This document shows positions 1-8,249 of a stretch of 40,841 nucleotides of DNA, one piece after another. Origin of the DNA: Asanoa iriomotensis (GTDB lineage Bacteria; Actinomycetota; Actinomycetes; Mycobacteriales; Micromonosporaceae); assembly GCF_016862515.1 (NCBI RefSeq), contig NZ_BONC01000070.1:1-40841 (forward strand), read 5' to 3'. The translations under genes and the position numbers were made by a program. Under the pieces are notes generated by a model. It saw nothing but the letters and a program-made list of their open reading frames with translations, had not been told where the DNA came from and ran no database searches. Numbering within the stretch: the first letter of the stretch is position 1; the number at the start of each line of letters is the position of its first letter.

Positions 1-24
1 GGGCGGGCGCCGAAGCGCCCGCCC
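1..24 (-). terminator. terminator hairpin after the GH87 gene
   Basis: Bases 1-10 and 15-24 form a perfect 10-bp GC-only stem with a CGAA tetraloop. It lies 9 bases beyond the TGA stop of the minus-strand glucanase gene. The sequence past the stem is outside the window, so a U-tract cannot be judged. Confidence 0.65.
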
Positions 25-33
25 GCCACTACC

Positions 34-2067
34 TCACCACTGTGCCGGTGGTGGGGGCACGACGACCGGCGGGCGGTCGTCGCAGGTGATGGTGTTCGGC
101 AGCTCCCACGCAGCCATCCACGGGCCGGTCGTACCGCCGCCGTCGTTGCCGCCGAGGTCCGTGACCGTGAACTCGGAGCCGGTGGGCGGGAAGTTGAACG
201 AACCGCAGTTGTTGATGCCCACGGCGCCCACGTTGCGGGCGTCGACGTTCTCGAACGACGCGCCGCCCTTGACCCGGGCGCTGAGCACCGAGGTGCCGGT
301 GCCGTCGACGCGTACGTCCTTGAAGTGCACGTTGGTGATGGAGTAGAGGTCCTTCACCGTCCACTCGCTGACCAGCATGATCGCGTTGTACGTGCTGTCC
401 AGGTAGTGGTCGCCGGTGACCCGGATGTCCGCGTCGATGTTCTTCTCGAGCGCGTAGATCCAGATCGCGCCGAGCCCGATGTTCCAGTTGAGCTCGTACG
501 TGCCGGCCCGCGCGACGGTGTTGTCGGTGATCGACAGCTTGCCGGCGAACGGTTCCGCGCCGAACCGGGAACCCACCTGGATGCCGCTGCCTTCGCGGAT
601 CGGGTCGGCGATCAGGTTGCGGGACACGGTGTTGTCGGTGCCGCCGTAGATGGCGATGCCGTTGGCCAGCGTCGGCGTCTGCACCGTGTTGCGGTCGAAC
701 GTGTTGCCGGCGTTGGCCTGCTTCTCCGACCACATCGCGAGCCCGTCGTCACCGGTGTTGCGGATGAAGTTGTTCCGCACGACCGAGTTGGTCACTCCGA
801 TGTGGAAGTTGAGCGCGTCGGCGATCTGGTCGACGACGATGTTGTCGGTGACCCGCATGTTGGTCATCGGGCCGTCGAACCAGAGCCCGACCTTGGTGTG
901 CCGGATGTGCAACCCGGAGATGCTGGAGTCGCTCATCGCGCCACCGATGCCGTTGACCTGGTCGGTGTCGATCCGCTCGCGCACGTCGCCCTCGATGGCG
1001 AAGCCGGACAGGTGCACGTTGCGGCTGCCGCCGTCGGCCGCGTCCTTGCCGTAGAAACCGACTCCGGTGTGGACGGACCCGTCCGGCGCCGGCGGGTCGA
1101 GCGCGACCTCCTTACCCTTGATCTTCGTGTACCAGTTGCCCGCGCCCTCGATCGTCACGTTGTCGACGATGACGTGGCGGTTGACCTGGTAGGTGCCCGG
1201 CGGGACGTACACCTTGATCCGGGCGAGCCGAGCCAGCGCGATCGCCTTGTCGAAGGCGGCGGCCGAGTCCCGGCGCCCGGTCGGGTCGGCACCGAACAGC
1301 AGCACGTTGCTGGCGAGCAGGTTGACCTTCGGCGGGCCGACCAACTCGGAGTCGAGCAGGTCGATCACGGTCCACGCGGCGGCCGTGCCCTTCGGCGCGG
1401 TCATTCGGACCTTGGCGCCCGCCTGGTAGGTGCGGCCGAGCAGCAGCCGCTCCTCGTCGTAGAAGTGCATGGGCCGGAACGGCTTGCTGATCACCGGGGT
1501 GGGCGTCGTCGCCGCCGGCACGCAGGCGCACTCGGTGATCCACCAGTCCGGGTGCAGCAGGTCGGCCTGGGGGTCGTTGGTGAACGGATACTGGTTGTAG
1601 AGCCACGCGTACTCGGATGTCAGTTCCATCGTCTTCTTGCCGCCGCCGTTGACGGTGACCTGCAGCGGCGCCCGGATCCCACCGCCGTTCGGCGCGTCCG
1701 GGATGCTGTAGCGCACGGTGATGGCGTTGGCCGCCGCCGGCAGCGTGAACTCGACGTGCTGTCCAGGTTGGAGCTTCACGGCCCGCCGGCCCGACGCTTC
1801 GGCCGGCAAGGTGTAGGCGGTCCGGTCCGGGCCGATCACGGTGCCGTTGGTGGCAGCGTTCTCGGCCTCCTGCTCGAGGAAGTTGACGGTGGCGCCCCGG
1901 CCGGCGACCAGCGCCGGGTCGAGCGCCGCGCGGGTGACGACCGGCGCGTTGCCGGCCTGGGCGGAACCCGCCGTGCCGGCCTGGGCCGGGCCCGCGATGC
2001 CGACGACGCCGAGGCCAAGGGCGGCAACGGTGGCGACGGCCAGCAAACGAGGTGGTGTCCGTGACAT
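34..2067 (-). CDS. secreted GH87-type alpha-1,3-glucanase / mycodextranase
   Basis: The 677-residue protein has a Sec signal peptide ending near AQA at residues 29-31. An N-terminal beta-sandwich, probably carbohydrate-binding, spans roughly residues 50-210. A right-handed beta-helix of the pectate-lyase-like superfamily follows, starting around GADPTGRRDSAAAFDKAI. The motifs DNVTIEGAGNWYT, GDVRERIDTDQVNGIGGAM, LWFDGPM and NTGDDGLAMWSE are characteristic of GH87 enzymes, which cut alpha-1,3-glucosidic bonds in fungal wall glucan or nigeran. The candidate catalytic aspartates are D398 (FDGPM) and D440/D441 (GDDG). I chose the ATG at 2067; the codon before it is TTG in the same frame. The leader is AT-rich and shared with the divergent sensor kinase. 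The exact substrate is inferred from the family, and a generic beta-helix lyase is the alternative. Confidence 0.82.
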   Translation of the reverse strand: MSRTPPRLLAVATVAALGLGVVGIAGPAQAGTAGSAQAGNAPVVTRAALDPALVAGRGATVNFLEQEAENAATNGTVIGPDRTAYTLPAEASGRRAVKLQPGQHVEFTLPAAANAITVRYSIPDAPNGGGIRAPLQVTVNGGGKKTMELTSEYAWLYNQYPFTNDPQADLLHPDWWITECACVPAATTPTPVISKPFRPMHFYDEERLLLGRTYQAGAKVRMTAPKGTAAAWTVIDLLDSELVGPPKVNLLASNVLLFGADPTGRRDSAAAFDKAIALARLARIKVYVPPGTYQVNRHVIVDNVTIEGAGNWYTKIKGKEVALDPPAPDGSVHTGVGFYGKDAADGGSRNVHLSGFAIEGDVRERIDTDQVNGIGGAMSDSSISGLHIRHTKVGLWFDGPMTNMRVTDNIVVDQIADALNFHIGVTNSVVRNNFIRNTGDDGLAMWSEKQANAGNTFDRNTVQTPTLANGIAIYGGTDNTVSRNLIADPIREGSGIQVGSRFGAEPFAGKLSITDNTVARAGTYELNWNIGLGAIWIYALEKNIDADIRVTGDHYLDSTYNAIMLVSEWTVKDLYSITNVHFKDVRVDGTGTSVLSARVKGGASFENVDARNVGAVGINNCGSFNFPPTGSEFTVTDLGGNDGGGTTGPWMAAWELPNTITCDDRPPVVVPPPPAQW

Positions 2068-2127
2068 CAAGGACTCGTCTCTGTAGCGAGGGTAGAGATG
2101 GGGACCCTGACCTTAGAACCATAGATA

Positions 2128-2154
2128 TTGATGACACAAGCACCTGTCTATGAT
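2128..2154 (+). promoter_or_regulatory. possible sigma-70-like promoter in the divergent region
   Basis: TTGATG at 2128-2133 and TATGAT at 2149-2154 are 15 bases apart in an unusually AT-rich stretch between the glucanase and sensor kinase genes. The spacer is shorter than the ideal 17. A 10-base perfect palindrome, GCTTGCAAGC (2174-2183), lies just downstream and could be an operator. Both are read by eye only. Confidence 0.35.
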
Positions 2155-2207
2155 TTGCATAAACTTGTTGTTTGCTTGCAAGCCCCGATCAGATTCTTGC
2201 GGTCGGA

Positions 2208-2237
2208 TCGGCCCGCGGGCTTACATCCGCGGGCCGA
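2208..2237 (+). promoter_or_regulatory. 11-bp GC-rich hairpin in the kinase leader
   Basis: Bases 2208-2218 pair perfectly with 2227-2237 around an 8-base loop. The hairpin ends 35 bases before the kinase ATG at 2273. No gene ends upstream on the plus strand, so it is unlikely to be an ordinary gene-end terminator. An attenuator-like or mRNA-stabilising role is possible. No U-run follows. Confidence 0.4.
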
Positions 2238-2272
2238 CGCGGTCCCACCTGCGCATACCTACCATCGACCGC

Positions 2273-3394
2273 ATGAGTGCCACAGTCGCGCACCGCCTGC
2301 CGTCACCGGCCCTGTCGTGGGTCGCCCTCGCCGCGTACCCGTTCGCGCTCGCCCTCGCGATCGTCAGCCTCAACGACCCGGGGACCGGGCCGGCCTCCGT
2401 GCTGCCGATCCTGGCCCTCGCGCTCCCGGCGCTGCTGCTGTCGCGCTGGCCGCTGGTCGGGTTCACGGCGATGGTGTTCGGCGTCGTCGGGCTGGCCCCG
2501 ATGCACGTCACCGGGCTGGTCGGTGGGCTGCAGGCGGTGGTCCTCGACGTGGCGGTGGCCTACCTGGCCGCCACCCGCTCGCGGCTCGCCGCTGCCGCCG
2601 CCGCGGTGACGGCGCTCCTCGCGCAGGTGGCCGCGGCGACGATCTACCTCGGCGGCAGCCGCTCGTACGTCAACGCGCTGATTGCCCTGTTGCTGGGCGT
2701 CGTCGTCGCCTGGCTCGCGGGGACGGCGGTCCGCCAGCGCCGCGAGTACAGCGCCGCACTGCTTCACCGGGCAGCGGCCGAGGCGGTCACCAAGGAGCGG
2801 CTGGCGATCGCCCGCGACCTGCACGACCAGGTCGCGCACAGCATCGGCGTCATCGCGATCCAGGCCGGCGTCGGCCGCCGGGTGATCGACACGCAACCGG
2901 ACGAGGCGCGCAAAGCGCTCGACACCATCGAGACCGCGAGCCGCGAGACGCTCGCCGGCCTGCGCCGCACGCTGGTCGCCCTGCGCCGCAGCGACGCCGA
3001 ACCCGCCGCCACCGCGACCGCCGGCCTCGCCGAGCTCGACCGGCTGGTGACGGCGACCGACGCCGCCGGAGTTCGGGCCATGGTCCGGACCGAGGGCGAG
3101 CCGCGGGTCCTGCCGCCGGACGTCGACCTCGCCGCCTACCGGATCATCCAGGAGGCGCTGACCAACGTCGTGCGGCACGCACACGTCGAAACCTGCGAGA
3201 TCCTCATCGGGTACGCCCCGGAGGCGCTCCGCATCGAGGTGACCGACGCCGGCCGTGGCGGCGCCGACACCGGCACGGGCTACGGCCTGCGCGGGATGCG
3301 CGAGCGCGTCGCCCTGTTCGGCGGCGAGCTCGTCGCCGGCCCGCTTACCGAGGGCGGCTTCCAGGTCAGCGCGACCCTGCCGCTGCCTTCATGA
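2273..3394 (+). CDS. NarL-type two-component sensor histidine kinase
   Basis: The 373-residue protein begins with about five hydrophobic segments (residues 10-150). A HisKA_3 dimerisation domain follows with the phospho-acceptor at H184 in RDLHDQVAHSIG, then a HATPase domain with N-box EALTNVVRHA and glycine motifs DAGRGGADTGTGYGLRGMRER. It would autophosphorylate and pass the phosphate to the response regulator whose ATG overlaps its stop (ATGA at 3391-3394). The ATG at 2273 is chosen because upstream codons in this frame read through the GC hairpin leader and look non-coding. The Shine-Dalgarno site is weak. The stimulus is unknown; the divergent glucanase gene is one possible target. Confidence 0.9.
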   Translation: MSATVAHRLPSPALSWVALAAYPFALALAIVSLNDPGTGPASVLPILALALPALLLSRWPLVGFTAMVFGVVGLAPMHVTGLVGGLQAVVLDVAVAYLAATRSRLAAAAAAVTALLAQVAAATIYLGGSRSYVNALIALLLGVVVAWLAGTAVRQRREYSAALLHRAAAEAVTKERLAIARDLHDQVAHSIGVIAIQAGVGRRVIDTQPDEARKALDTIETASRETLAGLRRTLVALRRSDAEPAATATAGLAELDRLVTATDAAGVRAMVRTEGEPRVLPPDVDLAAYRIIQEALTNVVRHAHVETCEILIGYAPEALRIEVTDAGRGGADTGTGYGLRGMRERVALFGGELVAGPLTEGGFQVSATLPLPS

Positions 3395-4053
3395 GCGTTC
3401 GCGTGCTGCTGGCCGACGACCAACCGTTGGTCCGGGCCGGGCTGCGGGTGCTGATCGCCGACAACCCCGACCTCGAGGTGGTCGGCGAGGCCGGCACCGG
3501 CGTCGAGGCAGTGGATCTCACCAGGCGGCTGGCACCGGACGTCGTGGTGATGGACATCCGGATGCCCGTGATGGACGGCATCGCGGCCACCCGGATGATC
3601 GTCGAGGGCGGCTCGGCGGCCAAGGTGATCATGCTGACCACGTTCGACGACGACGACAACGTGTACGGCGCGCTCCGCGCCGGTGCCAGCGGCTTCCTGG
3701 TCAAGGACATGGCGCTGGACGACATCCTCGGCGCGGTCCGCGTCGTGGCGGCCGGCGACGGCCTGATCGCGCCGAGCGTCACGCGCCGGCTGATCGCGGA
3801 GTTCGCCGGGCGCCCGACCGCCGCACCGTCGGCGCGCCCGGCCGCCCTCGCGACCGTCACGGACCGGGAGCGGGAGGTGTTGACGCTGGTCGGGCAGGGG
3901 TTGTCCAACACCGAGATCGCCGAGCGGCTGGTGATCAGCGTCGCCACGGCGAAGACCCACGTCGCCCGGCTGTTCACGAAGCTCGACGCGCGGGACCGCG
4001 TACACCTGGTGATCATGGCTTATGAACTGGGGCTCGTGACGCCGTCGCGTTGA
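3391..4053 (+). CDS. NarL/FixJ-type response regulator
   Basis: The 220-residue protein has an N-terminal receiver domain with acidic pocket DD near residue 10, phospho-acceptor D55 in VVMDIRMPVMDG, and the conserved lysine in FLVKDM. A linker rich in Pro and Ala leads to a C-terminal LuxR helix-turn-helix (TDREREVLTLVGQGLSNTEIA, then SVATAKTHVARLFTKLDARDR). It is translationally coupled to the sensor kinase by a 4-base overlap, so the two form a cognate pair. Its stop lies 114 bases before ahcY and just upstream of the riboswitch. The target promoters are unknown. Confidence 0.95.
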   Translation: MSVRVLLADDQPLVRAGLRVLIADNPDLEVVGEAGTGVEAVDLTRRLAPDVVVMDIRMPVMDGIAATRMIVEGGSAAKVIMLTTFDDDDNVYGALRAGASGFLVKDMALDDILGAVRVVAAGDGLIAPSVTRRLIAEFAGRPTAAPSARPAALATVTDREREVLTLVGQGLSNTEIAERLVISVATAKTHVARLFTKLDARDRVHLVIMAYELGLVTPSR

Positions 4054-4069
4054 CGCGTTATGGTGGTTG

Positions 4070-4167
4070 GGCCGGTCGAGAGGCGCTGCGACGGACGACG
4101 ATGTCCGCCACGCTCGACCCGGTCCGATGATTTCCAAGGGCGCCTCCTGTCACGGGAGGTGCCCTTG
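4070..4167 (+). promoter_or_regulatory. SAH riboswitch controlling ahcY translation
   Basis: The leader contains the conserved SAH-aptamer core GCGCTGCGAC (4083-4092 region). P1 pairs 4074-4080 with 4113-4119, and P2 pairs 4092-4096 with 4103-4107. AGGCGC at 4081-4086 is exactly complementary to GCGCCT at 4140-4145, giving the pseudoknot. The same downstream strand can instead form a 10-bp hairpin (4138-4147 with 4155-4164) that buries the Shine-Dalgarno GGAGGT at 4155-4160. SAH binding should favour the pseudoknot and free the ribosome site, which makes it an ON switch. SAH riboswitches upstream of ahcY are an established family; the alternative pairings here are read directly. Confidence 0.92.
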
Positions 4168-5616
4168 ATGCATTCCCAGACCGTCAACGGTGTCGAGTTC
4201 GCGGTGCGTGATCTCGACCTCGCCACGTTCGGCCGGCACCAGATCCGCCTGGCCGAGCACGAGATGCCCGGGCTGATGGCGCTCCGCCGGGAGTTCGCCG
4301 ACCAGCAGCCCCTGCGCGGCGCCCGGATCGCCGGCTCGCTGCACATGACCGTGCAGACCGCGGTGCTGATCGAGACGCTCGTCGCGCTCGGCGCGCAGGT
4401 GCGCTGGGTCTCCTGCAACATCTTCTCCACACAGGACGAGGCGGCGGCCGCGGTCGTCGTCGGTCCTGAGGGGACGGTCGACGCGCCGGCCGGCACGCCG
4501 GTGTTCGCCTGGAAGGGCGAGACCCTGGCCGAGTACTGGTGGTGCACGATGCGGCTGTTCGACTTCGGCGACGGGCTGGGCCCGAACCTGATCGTCGACG
4601 ACGGCGGCGACGCCACGCTGCTGGTGCACAAGGGTGTCGAGTTCGAGGCGGCCGGCACCGTGCCGGCGGCGACCGAGGACGACCACGAGGAATTCCGGCT
4701 GATCCTGGAGACGCTGCGGGCCAGCGTGGCCGAGGACGGGCAGCGGTTCACCCGGATCGCGGCCGGCATGCGCGGCGTGTCCGAGGAGACCACCACCGGC
4801 GTCACCCGGCTCTACGAGCTGGCCAAGGCCGGCACGCTGCTGTTCCCGGCGATCAACGTCAACGACTCGGTCACGAAGTCCAAGTTCGACAACAAGTACG
4901 GCATCCGGCACTCGCTGACCGACGGCCTCAACCGGGCCACCGACGTGATGCTCGGCGGCAAGCTGGCCGTGGTCTGCGGCTACGGCGACGTGGGCAAGGG
5001 TTCGGCCGAGGCGCTGCGCGGCCAGGGCGCCCGCGTGGTGGTCACCGAGGTCGACCCGATCTGCGCGCTGCAGGCGGCGATGGACGGGCTGCAGGTCGTC
5101 CGCCTCGACGACGTGGTCGAGACGGCCGACATCTTCATCACCACGACCGGCGGCGTCGACATCATCACGGCCGACCAGATGGCTCGGATGAAGCACAACG
5201 CGATCGTCGGCAACGTCGGGCACTTCGACAACGAGATCGACATGGCCGGCCTCGCCCGCGTGCCGGGCATCGAGAAGACCGAGGTCAAGCCGCAGGTGCA
5301 CGAGTGGCGGTTCCCGGACGGGCACGCGATCCTGGTGCTCTCCGAGGGCCGGCTGATGAACCTGGGCAACGCGACCGGGCACCCGAGCTTCGTGATGTCG
5401 AGCTCGTTCGCCAACCAGGTGATCGCGCAGATCGAGCTGTGGCAGAACGACTACAAGACCGGCGTCTTCGTGCTGCCGAAGCACCTCGACGAGAAGGTGG
5501 CCCGGCTGCACCTCGACGCCCTCGGCGTCCGGCTGACCGAGCTGACCAAGAAGCAGGCGGAGTACCTCGGCGTGCACGTCGAGGGTCCGTACAAGCCGGA
5601 GCACTACCGCTACTGA
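4168..5616 (+). CDS. ahcY: adenosylhomocysteinase
   Basis: The 482-residue protein reversibly hydrolyses S-adenosylhomocysteine to adenosine and homocysteine in the cytosol, keeping the methyl cycle running. Visible family motifs are [30 protein letters not shown], the NAD-binding [10 protein letters not shown] (from residue 271), [14 protein letters not shown], and the signature C-terminus PYKPEHYRY. Length is normal for bacterial enzymes. The ATG at 4168 is fixed by GGGAGGT 8 bases upstream. That site lies in the riboswitch expression hairpin, so product supply is tied to SAH level. A bidirectional terminator follows the stop. Confidence 0.98.
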   Translation: MHSQTVNGVEFAVRDLDLATFGRHQIRLAEHEMPGLMALRREFADQQPLRGARIAGSLHMTVQTAVLIETLVALGAQVRWVSCNIFSTQDEAAAAVVVGPEGTVDAPAGTPVFAWKGETLAEYWWCTMRLFDFGDGLGPNLIVDDGGDATLLVHKGVEFEAAGTVPAATEDDHEEFRLILETLRASVAEDGQRFTRIAAGMRGVSEETTTGVTRLYELAKAGTLLFPAINVNDSVTKSKFDNKYGIRHSLTDGLNRATDVMLGGKLAVVCGYGDVGKGSAEALRGQGARVVVTEVDPICALQAAMDGLQVVRLDDVVETADIFITTTGGVDIITADQMARMKHNAIVGNVGHFDNEIDMAGLARVPGIEKTEVKPQVHEWRFPDGHAILVLSEGRLMNLGNATGHPSFVMSSSFANQVIAQIELWQNDYKTGVFVLPKHLDEKVARLHLDALGVRLTELTKKQAEYLGVHVEGPYKPEHYRY

Positions 5617-5620
5617 GCCC

Positions 5621-5670
5621 GAAGGAACGGACCGTTATCAACGCTATGTGTTAATAACGGTCCGTTCCTT
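5621..5670. terminator. bidirectional terminator between ahcY and the next gene
   Basis: Bases 5622-5638 pair perfectly with 5654-5670 around a 15-base loop, a 17-bp stem. It starts 6 bases after the ahcY stop. On the other side it ends 6 bases before the minus-strand stop at 5676. A short T-rich tail is present on the plus side (CCTTTC), and the mirrored arm gives one on the minus side. It serves two convergent genes. Confidence 0.88.
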
Positions 5671-5675
5671 TCGCC

Positions 5676-6716
5676 CTAGGGCGACTTCGCGGGGTTGACC
5701 AGGCGGAGCCAGGCGGCCGCCTCGTCGGGCGGGAGCGCGGCGTCGAGCCGGACCTCGGGCCGCATCAACGGGTAGACCCGGCCGACGTTCCAGGAGCGCA
5801 CGTACGGGGCCGGGTCGAGCACCACGATCCGGTGGCCGGCGACCGGCTCGACGTCGACGGGTCGGCCCTCGTTCCAGATCCACTTCCCGCCGGCGTCGAC
5901 CAGGTTGAACTGTCCCTGGATCGGCGCCGGCGGCTGCAGCGGACCGTCGGTCGACGCGGCGACCCAGCCGAGTTCCGGCGCCTTGCCCGGCAGGTGGCCG
6001 CCGCCGATCAGCGTGTGCGCCAGCAGCGTGTGCAGTTGGAAGTTGTCGCCCACGCCGCTGATCGTGACCGTGAACACCGCGCCCGACGCGCGATGCACCA
6101 CCACCAGTCGCTCGTCGTCGAGCACCAGCAGCAGGCCGAGCAGCCAATGGGCCGCGTCGATCTCCTCGGGTGCCACCGATGCCGCCTCGACCAACCGCTG
6201 CCGTTGCGGCAACGCCGCGCGCCCGGCCTTCTGTTGCAACGGAAGCAGCAGCGCCGGAATCCACTCGTTGACGGTGAACCACGCCTGGGTCACCAGCGAC
6301 GCCTCGTCGACGTCGAGCCCGCCGGCCTCGGCGACCCGCTCCACGACCGCTCGCGCGGACTCCGGGTCGTTGGGTTGGGCCACGTCGGTGCCGGCCAGCG
6401 CCGGGAACCGGGCCGCCTGCTCCAAGCCGGTCGCGACCCGCTCGGCCAGCACGTCGAGCGCGGCGACCGGATCGCCGCCTGCCTCGACCAGGCCGGCGGC
6501 CAGCGCGGCCAGCGGTGCGCCGTTGCCAAGTGGCACTTCCGCGAGCACCGGCCGCAGCGCGACCAACGCCTCGGTGAGCTGTGCCGGACCGGCCCGCCCG
6601 ACCGCTTTGACGATCTCCTTGAAGGCCTTCTGGGCCCCGTCCTCGTCGTGCCGGTCGACTGCCTCGGCAAGCGCCGTGCACAGCTCCGCCACGGATCTCT
6701 TCGGGTTCCACCGCAT
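5676..6716 (-). CDS. hypothetical protein, 346 aa
   Basis: I do not recognise a family. The N-terminal half (residues 1-170) is Ala/Leu/Glu-rich and helical in character, with repeated runs such as LTEALVALRPVLAEV and DVLAERVATGLEQAARF. The C-terminal half looks like a beta-rich domain containing GGKWIWNEGRPVDVEP and HRIVVLDPAPYVRSWNVGRVYPLM. No signal peptide or membrane segment is visible, so it is probably cytosolic. The ATG at 6716 is chosen because the frame upstream is Arg/Pro-rich shadow sequence. It lies 22 bases downstream of the kinase-like gene and may share its transcript. Coding is supported by strong third-position GC and a coherent composition. Confidence 0.8.
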   Translation of the reverse strand: MRWNPKRSVAELCTALAEAVDRHDEDGAQKAFKEIVKAVGRAGPAQLTEALVALRPVLAEVPLGNGAPLAALAAGLVEAGGDPVAALDVLAERVATGLEQAARFPALAGTDVAQPNDPESARAVVERVAEAGGLDVDEASLVTQAWFTVNEWIPALLLPLQQKAGRAALPQRQRLVEAASVAPEEIDAAHWLLGLLLVLDDERLVVVHRASGAVFTVTISGVGDNFQLHTLLAHTLIGGGHLPGKAPELGWVAASTDGPLQPPAPIQGQFNLVDAGGKWIWNEGRPVDVEPVAGHRIVVLDPAPYVRSWNVGRVYPLMRPEVRLDAALPPDEAAAWLRLVNPAKSP

Positions 6717-6738
6717 CGGGAGATGGTACGGGTCCGCC

Positions 6739-7656
6739 TTAGCCGGCTTCGGAGAAGATCTCGCCCAGGACCCGCCGAGCGTTCGCGAAATCGTCCGCGT
6801 CCTCGGGATCTTCGAAGGTGTAGCGGCACGTGGCGAGCGTTTTCCAGAGGGCCCAGCCGCGTCCGCGCGCCCACGTCGCATCGTCCACGGACAGCCGCTC
6901 GCGGAATGCCCGCCGGCCGTGGGCGGTCAGCAGCGTCCAGGCGATCGCCAGATCGCAGGCCGGGTCGCCGACGCCGCAGGTCCCGAAGTCGATCACCGCC
7001 GCCAACTGCCCGTCCGCGAGCAGCAGGTTCCCCTGAGCGATGTCGCCGTGGAACCAGCGGTCGACGCCGTCCCAGCGGGCGGCCAGTGCGCTCGCCCAGA
7101 TCTCGCGAACCAGTTCGGCGTCGACGTGGCCGCCCAGCTCTGCGAGCGCGGCGTCGACCTGCTCCTGGTAAGTGCGCAGCGTGGCGCCCCGGAACCAGTT
7201 GTGGATGCCTGGCTGGGGACCGTCGGCGGCGTCGACGCTTTGCAAGGCCGCCAGGAACTCGGCCAGGTCGAGTGCGAATCGCACCGGGTCGGTGATGCGG
7301 TCCACGCTGGCCGGCTCGCCGTCGAGCCAGCGGTAGATCGACCACGGATAGGGGTAGCCGGCACCTGCCTCGCCTTTCGCCACTGGAGCCGGGATCGGCA
7401 GCGGCAGTGCGTCGGCGAGGGCCGGGAGCCATCGATGTTCCTTGTCGACGGCCAAGGCGTACTCCGCCGCGCTGGGCAGACGCACCAGGTGCTCGGATCC
7501 TAGGTGGAAGGTCCAGTTGTCACAGCCGCCGTTGGCCACCGGCTCGACGGGGAGGCCGGCCCACTGCGGGAACTGGCCGGCGACGAGCGCGCGAACCTGT
7601 TCCGTGTCGACGGCGATGCGCTGCGGCAGAGGACCGAGATCCGGAATATCGCTCAC
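6739..7656 (-). CDS. aminoglycoside phosphotransferase-family kinase
   Basis: The 305-residue protein has the APH/choline-kinase fold. The catalytic loop is WFHGDIAQGNLL with D205, and the metal-binding motif is VIDFGTCGVGDPACDLA. The N-terminal lobe contains NGGCDNWTFHLGSEHLVRLP. Family members transfer phosphate from ATP to aminoglycosides or other small hydroxylated molecules; the substrate here cannot be told from sequence. The GTG start at 7656 overlaps the prfH stop by four bases (GTGA), so it is coupled to the ribosome/RNA-repair genes rtcB and prfH. Being coupled to genes acting at the decoding centre is suggestive, but it does not prove an aminoglycoside substrate. Confidence 0.9.
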   Translation of the reverse strand: MSDIPDLGPLPQRIAVDTEQVRALVAGQFPQWAGLPVEPVANGGCDNWTFHLGSEHLVRLPSAAEYALAVDKEHRWLPALADALPLPIPAPVAKGEAGAGYPYPWSIYRWLDGEPASVDRITDPVRFALDLAEFLAALQSVDAADGPQPGIHNWFRGATLRTYQEQVDAALAELGGHVDAELVREIWASALAARWDGVDRWFHGDIAQGNLLLADGQLAAVIDFGTCGVGDPACDLAIAWTLLTAHGRRAFRERLSVDDATWARGRGWALWKTLATCRYTFEDPEDADDFANARRVLGEIFSEAG

Positions 7657-8249
7657 GGGCGCTCGGTCCGCACCGGGTTGCCGCGGACCAACTCGTCGTG
7701 GATGCGCCAGCGCGCGGTGTCGACGGCCCGGTCCGCGGCCTCGTCGGCGTGCGCGAGGCGCTGGCGCAGCAGATCCAGGGCGATGCGGCGGTTTTGGCTG
7801 AACTGGCGCTCGGTGTCGACCACGACGACGGCGCCGGACGGCCGGTGGGTCGCGCGTACCGCCGTGCTGGCCTTGTTTCGGTGTTGCCCGCCGGGCCCAC
7901 CGGTGCGGCAGGCCACGATGTCGACGTCGGCCTCGGCGAAGGTCGTGTGCGCGGCGTCGACCTCGCACGGGCTGGCGATGACGTACCAGTTCTTGCGGCT
8001 GGTGCCGGTGCGGTATGGGCTGGGTGCCTGCCAGCAGAGGGTGCCCGTCCACGAATCCGCGAACCCGGCGTCGCTGATCCTTACGACGACGGACCGGTAG
8101 GTGCCCGGCCGCTCGCCCGGCACGGTCCCGATGCGCTCGACGGCCAGGCCGCGCCGGGCCGCGTCCGCCTCCAGCCTCTTCAGCAGTTGGGCGACGGCCC
8201 AGGCGCATTCCTGCGGGCCGCGGCCGGCGGAGATCAGCAGGTGGCTCAC
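7653..8249 (-). CDS. prfH: PrfH, GGQ peptide-release-factor homologue
   Basis: The 198-residue protein carries the peptidyl-tRNA hydrolysis motif GGPGGQHRNK, with GGQ at residues 120-122. It lacks the stop-codon-reading domain of RF1/RF2, and its length is typical of PrfH. PrfH proteins release peptides from ribosomes with damaged 16S rRNA. In established work they act with an RtcB ligase that reseals the cut rRNA. The GTG start at 8249 overlaps the rtcB stop by four bases, and the end overlaps the kinase gene by four bases, so all three are translationally coupled. The GTG is preferred because the overlap is exact and the residues after it (SHLLISAGRGPQECAWAV) match the expected N-terminus. 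Confidence 0.93.
   Translation of the reverse strand: MSHLLISAGRGPQECAWAVAQLLKRLEADAARRGLAVERIGTVPGERPGTYRSVVVRISDAGFADSWTGTLCWQAPSPYRTGTSRKNWYVIASPCEVDAAHTTFAEADVDIVACRTGGPGGQHRNKASTAVRATHRPSGAVVVVDTERQFSQNRRIALDLLRQRLAHADEAADRAVDTARWRIHDELVRGNPVRTERP

Noticed and set aside
325-2064. Long plus-strand open frame opposite the GH87 gene
   Set aside because: Its translation is Val/Asp/Arg/Gly-rich with no motifs. It is the GC-driven shadow of the real gene, like similar long frames opposite ahcY, tctA, the alpha-galactosidase and the sensor kinases.
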